From assembly GCA_963768975.1 (NCBI GenBank), contig CAVYKB010000018.1:47231-111230 (forward strand): DNA of 64,000 nt. Direction: 5' to 3'. Positions 16,151 to 23,692 of this stretch are shown piece after piece. This DNA is from CADCTB01 sp963768975. GTDB taxonomy: Bacteria > Actinomycetota > Acidimicrobiia > Acidimicrobiales > AC-14. Each line of letters opens with the position of its first letter. Positions within the stretch are counted from its first letter, which is position 1. The position numbers and the translations under genes are program-made. The notes beneath the pieces are model-generated. The model searched no databases. It worked only from the letters and a program-made list of their open reading frames with translations, and had not been told where the DNA came from.

Positions 16151-18517
16151 CTACGGGAAGAACACCTGGCGGATGGCACTCGGCAGCGGGAGGGGCCGGT
16201 CTCCGTCCAGGCCGAAGAACACGGGCGCCGCGGCCCCGACGTACCAGGCCCCGCTTGCCGGGCGGAACACCGCTCGCTCGGCCGTTCCGTTGCCGTCGTA
16301 GTCCCCCGGTACGGGAATGTCGGTGCTCAGGCCGAGGAACTGGGTCGCCTGGCCGTTCACGTACCAGCCGCCGACCGCCGGCCGGTACACCGCCTGGTCC
16401 GCGGTGCCGTTGCCGTCGTAGTCGGCGGGGACCGGGATGTCCCCGCTGAGCCCGAAGAACACGGTGCTGGCGCCGACGCGGTACCAGCCGCCCACCGACG
16501 GGCGGAAGACGGTGATGTCGGCGATGCCGTTGCCGTCGTAGTCGGCCGGGACCGGGATGTCGCCGTTCAGGCCGTGGAACGTCGTGCTGCCGACGCGGTA
16601 CCACCCGCCGACCGACGGCCGGAACACCGCCGGATCGCAGTCGCCATCGCCGTCGTAGTCCGCCGGCACCGGAATGTCGCCGCTGGCGCCCAGGAAGACG
16701 CTTGCCTGGTTCTGGATCAGCCAGGCGCCGATCGACGGGCGGAAGACGGCGACATCGGTCGTTCCGTTGCCGTCGTAGTCGCAGGAGACGGGGATGTCGC
16801 CGGCGGCACCGAAGGGCGTCGTGGCGCCGTTGTGCACGAACCAGGTGGTGGAAGCTGGGCGGAAGACCGAGATGTCGGTGTCTCCGTCGCCGTCGAAGTC
16901 GGCCACCGGCCGGCGTGGGCCGCCGCCGGCCGGCGTGTGCACGAAGATGTCGTCCGACGCATTGGCGTCGCTCTGGGCGGAGACGAGGTCGGTGGCGATC
17001 GACTGGAACGCCACCACGGAGCCGTCGTTGCTGATGGACGGCAGGGCGCTGGCGCCGTTGCCAGTCGTGGTGAGGCTGGCCGGCACGTGGGAGACGAGGG
17101 TTACCGTGCCGGTGGCCCGGGCGAAGAGGAAGATGTCACCTCCGGGGTTGGAGTCGGTCTGCCCGGGGACCAGGTCGGTGGCCACGGACTGGAACGCAAC
17201 GACGGATCCGTCGGCGGTGATCTTCGGGGACCGGGAGGCGAAGTTGCCGGCGGTGGTGGCCGACGCTGGCGTGTGGGACACGAGCGTCACCGCGCCCGTC
17301 GCTCGGGAGTAGAGGAACACGTCGTCGTCGCTGCCGGCGTCGGTCTGGCCGGTGACGATGTTGGTGGCGGCTGAAACGAACGCCACGAACGCGCCGTCGG
17401 CGCTGACCGCCGGCGAATGGCTGCCGGCGTTGGCGGTGGTCGTCGGGCTCGCCGCGCTGCGCGACGCCAAGGTCACTGCGCCCGTGCTGCGCACGTAGAC
17501 AAAGATGTCGAACAGGAAGTTGGGGTCGTTCTGGGCGGCCACCAGGTTCGTCGCCTGCGAGACGAAGACGACGACGCCACCGTCGGCGCTGATGGCCTGC
17601 GGGTCCGACAGGGAATTAGACGTCGTCGTGGCACTGAACGGAATGTGCGACACCAGGGTGACCACACCGGTGGCCCGCTCGAACAGGAAGGCGTCACGGG
17701 TGCCGGCCCCGGCGTCGCTCTGGCCCACCACCAGGTTCGTCGCCGCCGAGCCGAAAGTCACGAACGCCCCGTTGGCGCTGATGTGCGGCAGGCTGCTGGT
17801 GTTGTTGGCCGCCGTCGTGGCGCTCGTGGAACTGTGGGACACGAGGGTGATGGCCCCCGTGGCCAGGCTGAACAGGAACACGTCCTCGGTGCTCACCGGG
17901 TCGGTGCCGGCGACCAGGGTGGTGGCGAAGGAGTCGAACGCCACGAAGGCCCCGTCGGCAGAGATGGAGGGGTGGTGGCTCGAGTCGTTGCCGTGGGTCG
18001 TCGCGCCGGCCGTGGAGTGGGATACCAGGCTGGTCGTCCCGGTCGCCCGGCTGTAGAGGAACACGTCGGAGCCCGCCGTCCCCTTCGGGTCGACACCCCC
18101 GGTGACCAGGTTCTTGGCCGTCGATTCGAAGGCGACGTAGGCACCGTCGGCGCTGATCACGGGCAGGGAGCTGGCGCCGTTCCCCGTCGTGGCGGTCGTG
18201 CCCTGGGCATGGGAAACCAGCGTGAGGGCGCCCGTCGAACGCTGGTAGAGGAAGATATCCGTTGCGCCGTTGGTGTCGTTCTGGCCGCTTACCAGGTTGG
18301 TGGCGGTCGAGGTGAACACGACGTACGCGCCGTCGGCGCTCGTGACCGCATCCGTGCTGCCGCCGATCGGCGCCGTCGCCACTCCGACGGGCGTATGCGA
18401 TGCCAGCGTCACCGGGCCGGCGCTCGCCGGCGACGGGGCGATCAGGCCCGTGACCAGCATCGATGCCGCGAGGAACCCGACGGCTGCAACCCGTCGACGA
18501 GACGCCACCTTGACCAC
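16151..18517 (-). CDS. Secreted beta-propeller protein with TolB-like and VCBS/FG-GAP repeats
   Basis: 788 residues with an N-terminal signal peptide (VAAVGFLAASMLVTGL, cut near ASA-GPV). Residues about 35-545 hold eight repeats of about 63 residues (ISADGAYVAFESTATNL, DIFLYSRATG, LVSH), resembling TolB/WD40-like propeller blades. Residues about 550-780 hold six VCBS/FG-GAP-like repeats of about 40 residues (DYDGNGTADxAVFRPSVGGWY, GDIPVPA), each with a calcium-binding Asp loop. There is no sortase motif or C-terminal anchor. GTG 18517 follows GGAGGGGG. Likely an extracellular binding or adhesion protein; no enzymatic motif is seen. Confidence 0.8.
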   Translation of the reverse strand: MVKVASRRRVAAVGFLAASMLVTGLIAPSPASAGPVTLASHTPVGVATAPIGGSTDAVTSADGAYVVFTSTATNLVSGQNDTNGATDIFLYQRSTGALTLVSHAQGTTATTGNGASSLPVISADGAYVAFESTAKNLVTGGVDPKGTAGSDVFLYSRATGTTSLVSHSTAGATTHGNDSSHHPSISADGAFVAFDSFATTLVAGTDPVSTEDVFLFSLATGAITLVSHSSTSATTAANNTSSLPHISANGAFVTFGSAATNLVVGQSDAGAGTRDAFLFERATGVVTLVSHIPFSATTTSNSLSDPQAISADGGVVVFVSQATNLVAAQNDPNFLFDIFVYVRSTGAVTLASRSAASPTTTANAGSHSPAVSADGAFVAFVSAATNIVTGQTDAGSDDDVFLYSRATGAVTLVSHTPASATTAGNFASRSPKITADGSVVAFQSVATDLVPGQTDSNPGGDIFLFARATGTVTLVSHVPASLTTTGNGASALPSISNDGSVVAFQSIATDLVSAQSDANASDDIFVHTPAGGGPRRPVADFDGDGDTDISVFRPASTTWFVHNGATTPFGAAGDIPVSCDYDGNGTTDVAVFRPSIGAWLIQNQASVFLGASGDIPVPADYDGDGDCDPAVFRPSVGGWYRVGSTTFHGLNGDIPVPADYDGNGIADITVFRPSVGGWYRVGASTVFFGLSGDIPVPADYDGNGTADQAVYRPAVGGWYVNGQATQFLGLSTDIPVPGDYDGNGTAERAVFRPASGAWYVGAAAPVFFGLDGDRPLPLPSAIRQVFFP

Positions 18518-18586
18518 GCTTGCCCCCTCCGGTCCACCGAAGCGACGAATCGTACGGGAAGGAAGGGGCCGTGCGGGGGACGACCT

Positions 18587-19540
18587 CTAGCGGCGGGTCG
18601 TCGTGGTGCTTTCGGGAGTCGTGGTGTTGGTGGCGTTCAGGCCCGTTGGCGCCACCGTGGACGGCACCGAGGCGTTGCCGCCACCGCAGTTCAGCACCCG
18701 GTCGCACGCGGCGGCGATGGGGACGGCGAGGAACGAGTCGACGGGCGGAAGGGCCCCGGGTGGCAGGAGGCCCAGCGTGGCCATCCCGAGCACCTGGCCG
18801 CGCTCGTTGAGCAGCGGAGCGCCCTGGCGGCGGGCGTCGAGGAACACGTTGTGCCTGATGCCCTCCGGGGTGACGCTTTGGATCACTCCGGCGAGGGGGC
18901 CGGAACCCGGAGCCGCCAGGTACACCTTGTCGCCGGCCTTGGGCGCCGGGTTGTCGTCGGCCCAGGTGAGGGACGCGATCGTGCGGGAGGTGACCAGCAT
19001 CGCGAGGTCACGCTCCTCCTGCCAGGTCCACAGCGTGGCCTTGAGGTCGCTGCCCCCGTTGCGGACGACGATCTCCGGCCCCGGGATTCGGGTGGCAGCC
19101 CGCACGATGGAGAACGACGTCAGCAGGTAGGTCTGGCCGCCGAAGGAGCCGGCGACGAACCCTGCCCCCTCGACCGGGCGCCCGTTCTCATCCAGGCTGC
19201 TCACCGACCACACCGACGGCGCAGCACGCTTCTGGATGCCGTCGGGAGTGAGGATCTCGGCGACGGTGGTGGTCGTGGCCGAGGACTCCGGCTGCTCAGG
19301 GGCGGTGGGCAGGGTGCGGGTCTGGTCGGCAGGGTCCCCTGCGGCGATCTGGGCGTTGTCGGAGGACGTGTAGATCAGCGCCCCGGTGAAGCCCACCAGC
19401 ATGGCGACGAGGAAAGAGATGACGATGATCCCCAACGCACTAGGCGGCCAGAAGTGCCTGCGGAGGAAGGGGACACGGTCGGCGTCTTGGAGGGACGGGG
19501 TGCGACCGGACTGCTGGAACCAGCGGGAACCATCGAACAT
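18587..19540 (-). CDS. Membrane-anchored trypsin-like protein lacking catalytic residues
   Basis: 317 residues: a cytosolic N-terminus, one membrane helix (about residues 37-58), a Thr-rich linker, a trypsin/HtrA-like double-barrel domain (about residues 90-280) and a low-complexity Ser/Thr tail. The fold is suggested by GAGFVAGSFGGQTYLLTSF, ERDLAMLV and RQGAPLLNERGQVLGMATLG. Positions where active enzymes have TAAHVV and GNSGGP read TSFSIVRA and RQGAPL, so His and Ser are absent while Asp is kept. It is probably a pseudoprotease with a binding or sensing role. ATG 19540 has a TACTCT box about 12 nt upstream. It is divergent from fxsA. Confidence 0.65.
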   Translation of the reverse strand: MFDGSRWFQQSGRTPSLQDADRVPFLRRHFWPPSALGIIVISFLVAMLVGFTGALIYTSSDNAQIAAGDPADQTRTLPTAPEQPESSATTTTVAEILTPDGIQKRAAPSVWSVSSLDENGRPVEGAGFVAGSFGGQTYLLTSFSIVRAATRIPGPEIVVRNGGSDLKATLWTWQEERDLAMLVTSRTIASLTWADDNPAPKAGDKVYLAAPGSGPLAGVIQSVTPEGIRHNVFLDARRQGAPLLNERGQVLGMATLGLLPPGALPPVDSFLAVPIAAACDRVLNCGGGNASVPSTVAPTGLNATNTTTPESTTTTRR

Positions 19541-19566
19541 CGGGATCCCACGAGAGTACCCGGCGG

Positions 19567-19572
19567 TACCAT
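19567..19572 (+). promoter_or_regulatory. -10 box (TACCAT) of fxsA
   Basis: TACCAT lies 7 nt before ATG 19580. It overlaps ATG 19571, so the second ATG is the likely leaderless start. Confidence 0.5.
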
Positions 19573-19579
19573 GGGGGCC

Positions 19580-19972
19580 ATGGTCGGCGTGCTCGTCGTA
19601 CTCTTCCTTGTCCTCCCGCTGGCTGAGCTGTACGTCATCATCCAGGTCGGCCAGGCCTTCGGCGCCCTCAACACCATCGCCCTGTTGATCGTCATCAGTG
19701 CCGTCGGAGCCTGGTTGGCGAAGCGTGAGGGCGTGAGCGTCTGGCGCCGGTTCCAGCACCAGGTGCAGTCCGGCAGCGTGCCGGGCAAGGAGCTGGCCGA
19801 CGGGGTGATGATCCTCTTCGCCGGCGCCCTTCTGATGTCGCCCGGCTTCCTTACTGACCTGCTCGGTATCTCCCTGCTGCTGCCGCCCGTGCGGGCGGTC
19901 ATCCGGGCCGCGCTGATGAGGCAGGCGGCCAAGCGGGCGGGGATCATCAGAGTCCAGCGGTTCGATGGCTGA
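19580..19972 (+). CDS. FxsA-family membrane protein
   Basis: About 130 residues, matching FxsA: an N-terminal hydrophobic pair (VLVVLFLVLPLAELYVII and ALNTIALLIVISAVGAWLA), the basic segment KREGVSVWRRFQHQ, and a second membrane pair ending LLPPVRAVIR. FxsA is an inner-membrane protein known in E. coli for easing phage T7 exclusion; its normal function is unknown. ATG 19580 is preferred to ATG 19571 because of the leaderless promoter. Its end overlaps the start of the metallo-hydrolase gene by 8 nt, so the two form an operon. Confidence 0.82.
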   Translation: MVGVLVVLFLVLPLAELYVIIQVGQAFGALNTIALLIVISAVGAWLAKREGVSVWRRFQHQVQSGSVPGKELADGVMILFAGALLMSPGFLTDLLGISLLLPPVRAVIRAALMRQAAKRAGIIRVQRFDG

Positions 19973-20759
19973 CCTGTCGCCCGGCGTCGCCTGCGCCATC
20001 AGCCCGCTGGTGCGCCGCATCGTCGCCCCCAACGCCGGCCCGCTCACCGGCGCCGGCTCCAACACCTACCTTGTCGGCGTGGACGAGATCGTGATCGTCG
20101 ACCCCGGGCCCGACGTCGCCAGCCACGTGGAGGCCATCGTGGGCTGCGGCGGTGACCGGATCCGGTGGATCGCCGTGACCCACTCCCACGACGATCACGC
20201 CGGGGGGGCCGCCGCCCTGGCCGCGGCCACGGGGGCCGAGGTGCTGGCCTACGGCACGATCGACGAGGGGTTCGAGCTGGAGGCCACCGAGTTCCGCCTG
20301 GAGGCGTTGCACACCCCGGGCCACGCCGCCGACCACCTCTGCTACCTGCTCGAGGAGGAGCGCATGCTGTTCTCCGGCGACACGGTGATCGACGGCTCGA
20401 CCGTGGTGATCGCCCCGCCCGAGGGCGACATGGCGGCCTACCTGGCGTCGCTGGAGCGGCTGAGCAGCCGCCGGCTCCGGCTGCGCACCATCGCCCCCGG
20501 CCACGGGCACCTGATCGACGACCCCGGCGTCCGGCTGGCGGGTTACCTGTCGCACCGCCTCGAACGCGAGGCCCAGATCGTCGCTGCCCTCGAGGCCGGC
20601 GCCGCCACCGTCGACCAGGTGGTGGCGGCCGTCTACGTGGACCTGGCGCCGGCGCTGCGGGAGGCGGCGGCCCAGACCGTGCACGCCCACCTGGTCAAGC
20701 TGGTCGCCGAGGGACGGGCCACCGGCGCCGACGGCGCCTGGCACCCACGCGCCGCCTGA
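19965..20759 (+). CDS. MBL-fold metallo-hydrolase (LACTB2-like)
   Basis: 264 residues. The metallo-beta-lactamase core carries the metal ligands in THSHDDHAGG, a second His in HTPGHAADH, the bridging Asp in FSGDTVI and the late His in APGHGH. The C-terminal about 70 residues form the winged-helix extension typical of LACTB2-like and related hydrolases (REAAAQTVHAHLVKLVAEGR). Substrates in the family include thioesters and RNA; the one here is unknown. The ATG overlaps the end of fxsA, indicating co-translation. The gene is convergent with mrp. Confidence 0.82.
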   Translation: MADLSPGVACAISPLVRRIVAPNAGPLTGAGSNTYLVGVDEIVIVDPGPDVASHVEAIVGCGGDRIRWIAVTHSHDDHAGGAAALAAATGAEVLAYGTIDEGFELEATEFRLEALHTPGHAADHLCYLLEEERMLFSGDTVIDGSTVVIAPPEGDMAAYLASLERLSSRRLRLRTIAPGHGHLIDDPGVRLAGYLSHRLEREAQIVAALEAGAATVDQVVAAVYVDLAPALREAAAQTVHAHLVKLVAEGRATGADGAWHPRAA

Positions 20760-20768
20760 GATAGCTCG

Positions 20769-21935
20769 CTAGGAGCGGACCGGGCCCAGAGCCGCCTCGA
20801 CCGTCGCCAGCATGCGGGCGGTGCAGCCCGCCATGTCGACCGGCGGCAGCAGCTCATCGGCGATGCGGTCGGCGGCAGCGGCGAAAGCGGCGCCGGCCTT
20901 GCTTTCCGGAGCGGCCACCGACAGGGGGCGGCCGGCGTCGTTCGCGGCGCTGACCTCCGGCTCCAGCGGCACCTGGGCGATGAGCGGTACGCCGAGGTCC
21001 TCGGCCAGCGAAGCCCCGCCACCCGAGCCGAACAGGGCGTAGGACTCGCCGTGGTCGCAGGTGAAGGCGGTCATGTTCTCGATGACGCCGAGGACCTTCA
21101 GGTAGGACCGGCGGGCCATGTCGGCCACCCGCACGGCCACCTTCTGGGCGGCGAGGGCCGGCGTGGTCACGACCAGCACCTCGGCCCGGGGCAGGATGCG
21201 CCCGAGGGCCATCTGCACGTCGCCGGTGCCGGGCGGCATGTCGAGAAGCAGGTAGTCGAGGTCGCCCCAGGCCACCTTGGTGAGGAACTCCTCTAGGGCC
21301 TTGGCCAGCATCAGCCCCCGCCACATGATGGCCTTGTCCTCGTCGTCGACGACCAGCCCCATGCTGACGACCTTCAGCCGACCGGCGCCGACGGGCACCT
21401 CGTGCGGGCGGATCAGACCCTTGTCGCCGGCGCCGAGGCGGACCTTGATGCCAAGCATCCGGGGGACACTGAACCCCCAGATGTCGGCGTCGAGCACACC
21501 GACGGAGAAGCCTCTGGCGGCCAGAGCGGAGGCAAGGTTCACGGTGACGGAGCTCTTGCCCACACCGCCCTTGCCGCTGGCGACGGCCAGCACCCGAGCG
21601 GTTAGGGGCACCTCGGTGGCCGGCGCCCGGTTGGCGGCGGACTTGCGGGCCCGCTGCATGACCGCACTGCGCTGCTCCTGGTTCATCTCGCCGAAGTGGA
21701 CCTTCACCCCGGTCACTCCGGGCAGGCCCATGACCTTGGACTGGACGTCGTCGCGGATCTGCACCCGCAGGGGGCAGCCCGAGATGGTGAGGGCGACGGT
21801 GACCTCGACCCAGCCGTCATCGTTCACCTCCACGCCGTTGACCATCCCGAGCTCGACGATGTCGGCTCCCAGTTCGGGGTCGACCACGCCCCGGAGGGTC
21901 GCCATCACGTCGTCACGGCTCGGCACGGTCACCAC
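20769..21935 (-). CDS. Mrp/NBP35-type Fe-S cluster carrier ATPase
   Basis: 388 residues. An N-terminal MIP18/DUF59 domain (VVDPELGADIVELGMV, GCPLRVQIRDDV) is fused to a ParA/MinD-type ATPase with SGKGGVGKSSVT near residue 120 and LLLDMPPGTGDVQ. A C-terminal GCTARM resembles the cluster-binding region but has one Cys where many ApbC/Mrp proteins have CxxC. It carries or inserts Fe-S clusters. GTG 21935 has a TAAAAT box 6 nt upstream (leaderless). It is divergent from a SufR-like repressor with only 39 nt between start codons, so co-regulation by cluster status is likely. Confidence 0.88.
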   Translation of the reverse strand: MVTVPSRDDVMATLRGVVDPELGADIVELGMVNGVEVNDDGWVEVTVALTISGCPLRVQIRDDVQSKVMGLPGVTGVKVHFGEMNQEQRSAVMQRARKSAANRAPATEVPLTARVLAVASGKGGVGKSSVTVNLASALAARGFSVGVLDADIWGFSVPRMLGIKVRLGAGDKGLIRPHEVPVGAGRLKVVSMGLVVDDEDKAIMWRGLMLAKALEEFLTKVAWGDLDYLLLDMPPGTGDVQMALGRILPRAEVLVVTTPALAAQKVAVRVADMARRSYLKVLGVIENMTAFTCDHGESYALFGSGGGASLAEDLGVPLIAQVPLEPEVSAANDAGRPLSVAAPESKAGAAFAAAADRIADELLPPVDMAGCTARMLATVEAALGPVRS

Positions 21936-21941
21936 GCCTGG

Positions 21942-21947
21942 ATTTTA
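21942..21947 (-). promoter_or_regulatory. -10 box (TAAAAT) of mrp
   Basis: On the minus strand, 6 nt before GTG 21935. It lies within the 39-nt divergent region shared with the SufR-like gene. Confidence 0.5.
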
Positions 21948-21961
21948 CCGGTCTTGGCCAG

Positions 21962-21967
21962 TAATAT
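21962..21967 (+). promoter_or_regulatory. -10 box (TAATAT) of SufR-like regulator
   Basis: TAATAT lies 7 nt before GTG 21975, with no Shine-Dalgarno sequence between. A repressor bound here would cover both divergent promoters. Confidence 0.55.
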
Positions 21968-21974
21968 CGAATGC

Positions 21975-22643
21975 GTGGAAGAGACTGGGCGGCTGGACGT
22001 GCTCAAGGCACTCGGCGACAACACCCGCTACGCCATCTACCTGGAGCTGGCCCGGGCCAGCGCCCCCCGCTCTACCGCCGAGGTGGCCGAGACGCTCGGC
22101 CTGCACGCCAACACCGTCCGCCCCCACCTCGAGCGCATGCGGGAGGTCGGCCTGCTGGCCGTCCACACCGACAACCGCGGCTCGGTGGGCCGCCCCCAGA
22201 ACCGCTACGCCCTGGCCCCCGACGCCCCGTCCCTCGGCCTGGAGCCGCCGGCGTTCCCCGTGCTGGCCCGCATGCTCAACGAGGTGGCGGCGGCGGCCGG
22301 CGCCGCCGGCCATCTGAGCGCCGAGGCCGGCGCCGACCAGGGCCGGGCCCTGGCCGAGTCCGCCCTCGCCCGCCGGCCCCGGGCCGGCTGCCTCAGCGCG
22401 GTGACCGCCATGCTGGCCGAGCTGGGCTTCGATCCTGCCGTCGTCGAGGACGACAAGCTGGCCACCATCGCCTTCACGCACTGCCCCTACGCCGAGCTGG
22501 CCGCCGCCCACCCCGAGGTCGTCTGCCACCTCCACCGGGGCCTGGTCGAGGGGTTCGTGGAATTCTTCGGCGGGGCAGGCGTTGACCGATTCCGTACGCT
22601 GGCCGACCGCGATCCCTGCCAGGTTGAGCTGTCGATCAGGTAG
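21975..22643 (+). CDS. SufR-like Fe-S-sensing transcriptional repressor
   Basis: About 222 residues: an N-terminal winged HTH of the ArsR/DeoR type (ALGDNTRYAIYLEL, STAEVAETLGLHANTVRPHLERM) and a C-terminal sensor domain with four cysteines. Two of them are 13 residues apart in HCPYAELAAAHPEVVC; the others are in RAGCLSA and RDPCQVE. This pattern fits SufR-type repressors that hold an Fe-S cluster. Flanking genes are an Fe-S carrier (divergent) and an IscA-type protein (downstream), which supports the role. The GTG 21975 start is set by the leaderless promoter. Direct cluster binding is inference. Confidence 0.75.
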   Translation: MEETGRLDVLKALGDNTRYAIYLELARASAPRSTAEVAETLGLHANTVRPHLERMREVGLLAVHTDNRGSVGRPQNRYALAPDAPSLGLEPPAFPVLARMLNEVAAAAGAAGHLSAEAGADQGRALAESALARRPRAGCLSAVTAMLAELGFDPAVVEDDKLATIAFTHCPYAELAAAHPEVVCHLHRGLVEGFVEFFGGAGVDRFRTLADRDPCQVELSIR

Positions 22644-22656
22644 TCTGGTAACCAGA
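22641..22656 (+). promoter_or_regulatory. Candidate operator/promoter of iscA-type gene
   Basis: A TAGTCT -10 box (22641-22646, overlapping the upstream stop codon) runs into a 13-nt palindrome, TCTGG-TAA-CCAGA, at 22644-22656. Repressor binding here would block transcription of the iscA-type gene. The SufR-like product is the obvious candidate. Confidence 0.4.
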
Positions 22657-22682
22657 AGAAGTCTGTAGGAGGACTGACACCC

Positions 22683-23003
22683 ATGCTCACCCTGACTGGT
22701 TCTGCATCGCTCAAGGTCAAGGAGCTCATCCAGGCCGAGGGCGACGAGGCACTGGCCCTCCGCGTAGCCGTGCGCCCCGGCGGGTGCTCGGGCTACAGCT
22801 ACGAGATGTACTTCGACAAGGATTTCACGCCCGACGACAACGTCATCGAGGACAGCGGCGTGCGGGTCGTGGTCGATGCGGCCAGCGCCCCCCTGCTCAA
22901 GGGCGCCTCGCTCGACTACAAGGACGGGCTGCAGGGCGCCGGGTTCGCAATCAACAACCCCAACGCCTCCCGCAGCTGCGGCTGCGGCCAGAGCTTCAGC
23001 TAG
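22683..23003 (+). CDS. HesB/IscA/ErpA-type Fe-S cluster assembly protein
   Basis: A 106-residue A-type carrier. The three cluster-binding cysteines are in GGCSGYSY and SCGCGQSFS at the C-terminus, and the core strands (RVAVRPGG, VRVVVDAAS) are typical. It receives an Fe-S cluster from the Suf scaffold and passes it to target enzymes. ATG 22683 follows AGGAGG with good spacing, so unlike its neighbours this mRNA has a leader. It is the downstream partner of the SufR-like gene and lies close to mrp, making a small Fe-S module without suf structural genes. Confidence 0.92.
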   Translation: MLTLTGSASLKVKELIQAEGDEALALRVAVRPGGCSGYSYEMYFDKDFTPDDNVIEDSGVRVVVDAASAPLLKGASLDYKDGLQGAGFAINNPNASRSCGCGQSFS

Positions 23004-23112
23004 CAGCCATCACCAAGAGCGAGCACGGCGACCGGAGCCGTTCGCCCTGCCGGAGCCCAGCGGAGGCCTCCGCGAACGGCTCCCTGCGGGTCGCCGCGCG
23101 CAGCTCCAATCT

Positions 23113-23460
23113 ATGAAGCCTCTCGGGCCGTACACGCCGGTCGTTCGAGCCGGCGACTGGCTGGTGGTGTCCGGGCAACTGGGGCTGGTCGACGGCGCCC
23201 TCGTGCATGGTGGCGTGGCCGCCGAGGTCACCCAGGCGCTGAAGAACATGGCCGGCCTTCTGGAGGCGGAGGGCGCCGGCCTGTCGTCAGTGGTCAAGAC
23301 CACGGTGTTCCTCACCCACATGTCCGACTACGGGCCCATGAACGAGGCCTACATCGGATCGTTCGGCGACCACCGCCCGGCTCGCGCCGCGGTGGCCGTT
23401 GCCGGCCTGCCGCTCAGTGCCAAGGTCGAGATCGAGGCCTGGGCGTTCGTTCCTCAGTAA
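23113..23460 (+). CDS. RidA/YjgF-family protein
   Basis: 115 residues. It matches RidA-type deaminases, which hydrolyse reactive enamine/imine intermediates such as 2-aminoacrylate. It has YTPVVRAGDWLVVSGQLG, VKTTVFLTHMSDYGPMNEAY and a late RPARAAVAVAGLPL that holds the conserved Arg. The C-terminal EIEAWAFVP is typical. ATG 23113 is chosen because the domain starts at PLGPYTPVV; no ribosome-binding site or -10 box is obvious. The gene follows the iscA-type gene by 109 nt in the same direction. Confidence 0.88.
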   Translation: MKPLGPYTPVVRAGDWLVVSGQLGLVDGALVHGGVAAEVTQALKNMAGLLEAEGAGLSSVVKTTVFLTHMSDYGPMNEAYIGSFGDHRPARAAVAVAGLPLSAKVEIEAWAFVPQ

Positions 23461-23463
23461 TCT
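23458..23463 (+). promoter_or_regulatory. -10 box (TAATCT) of small ORF
   Basis: TAATCT overlaps the RidA stop codon and lies 6 nt before ATG 23470, the same layout as other leaderless genes here. Confidence 0.35.
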
Positions 23464-23469
23464 GCCGCC

Positions 23470-23631
23470 ATGGCGGCGGTGAGCGTGTTCGTGGACGACG
23501 CGATCCGGGATTGCGTCCGGAGTCGCCTTCTTCGTCACGGCATCGACGTCACCCGGCGGTGGGTCACGCTCTCCAACGTCCACCCCAACTTCATCGATGC
23601 CGTGAACCACCGCGTCAGTACTTTCCACTGA
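23470..23631 (+). CDS. Small ORF, 53 residues
   Basis: Unrecognised 53-residue product starting MAAVSVFVDDAIRDCV. It contains RRWVTLSNVHPNFIDAVNH, ends HRVSTFH, and has no membrane segment. Support is indirect: a leaderless promoter signature directly upstream, third-position GC like its neighbours, and exact fit in the gap between RidA and the large secreted protein. It could be a fragment of a larger ancestral gene. Confidence 0.35.
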   Translation: MAAVSVFVDDAIRDCVRSRLLRHGIDVTRRWVTLSNVHPNFIDAVNHRVSTFH

Positions 23632-23692
23632 CATCTAGTGAAATCGGGCGCAGGCCGCGCTAGGCAGTAGGCAACAAACTGTGGGGGTTGAC

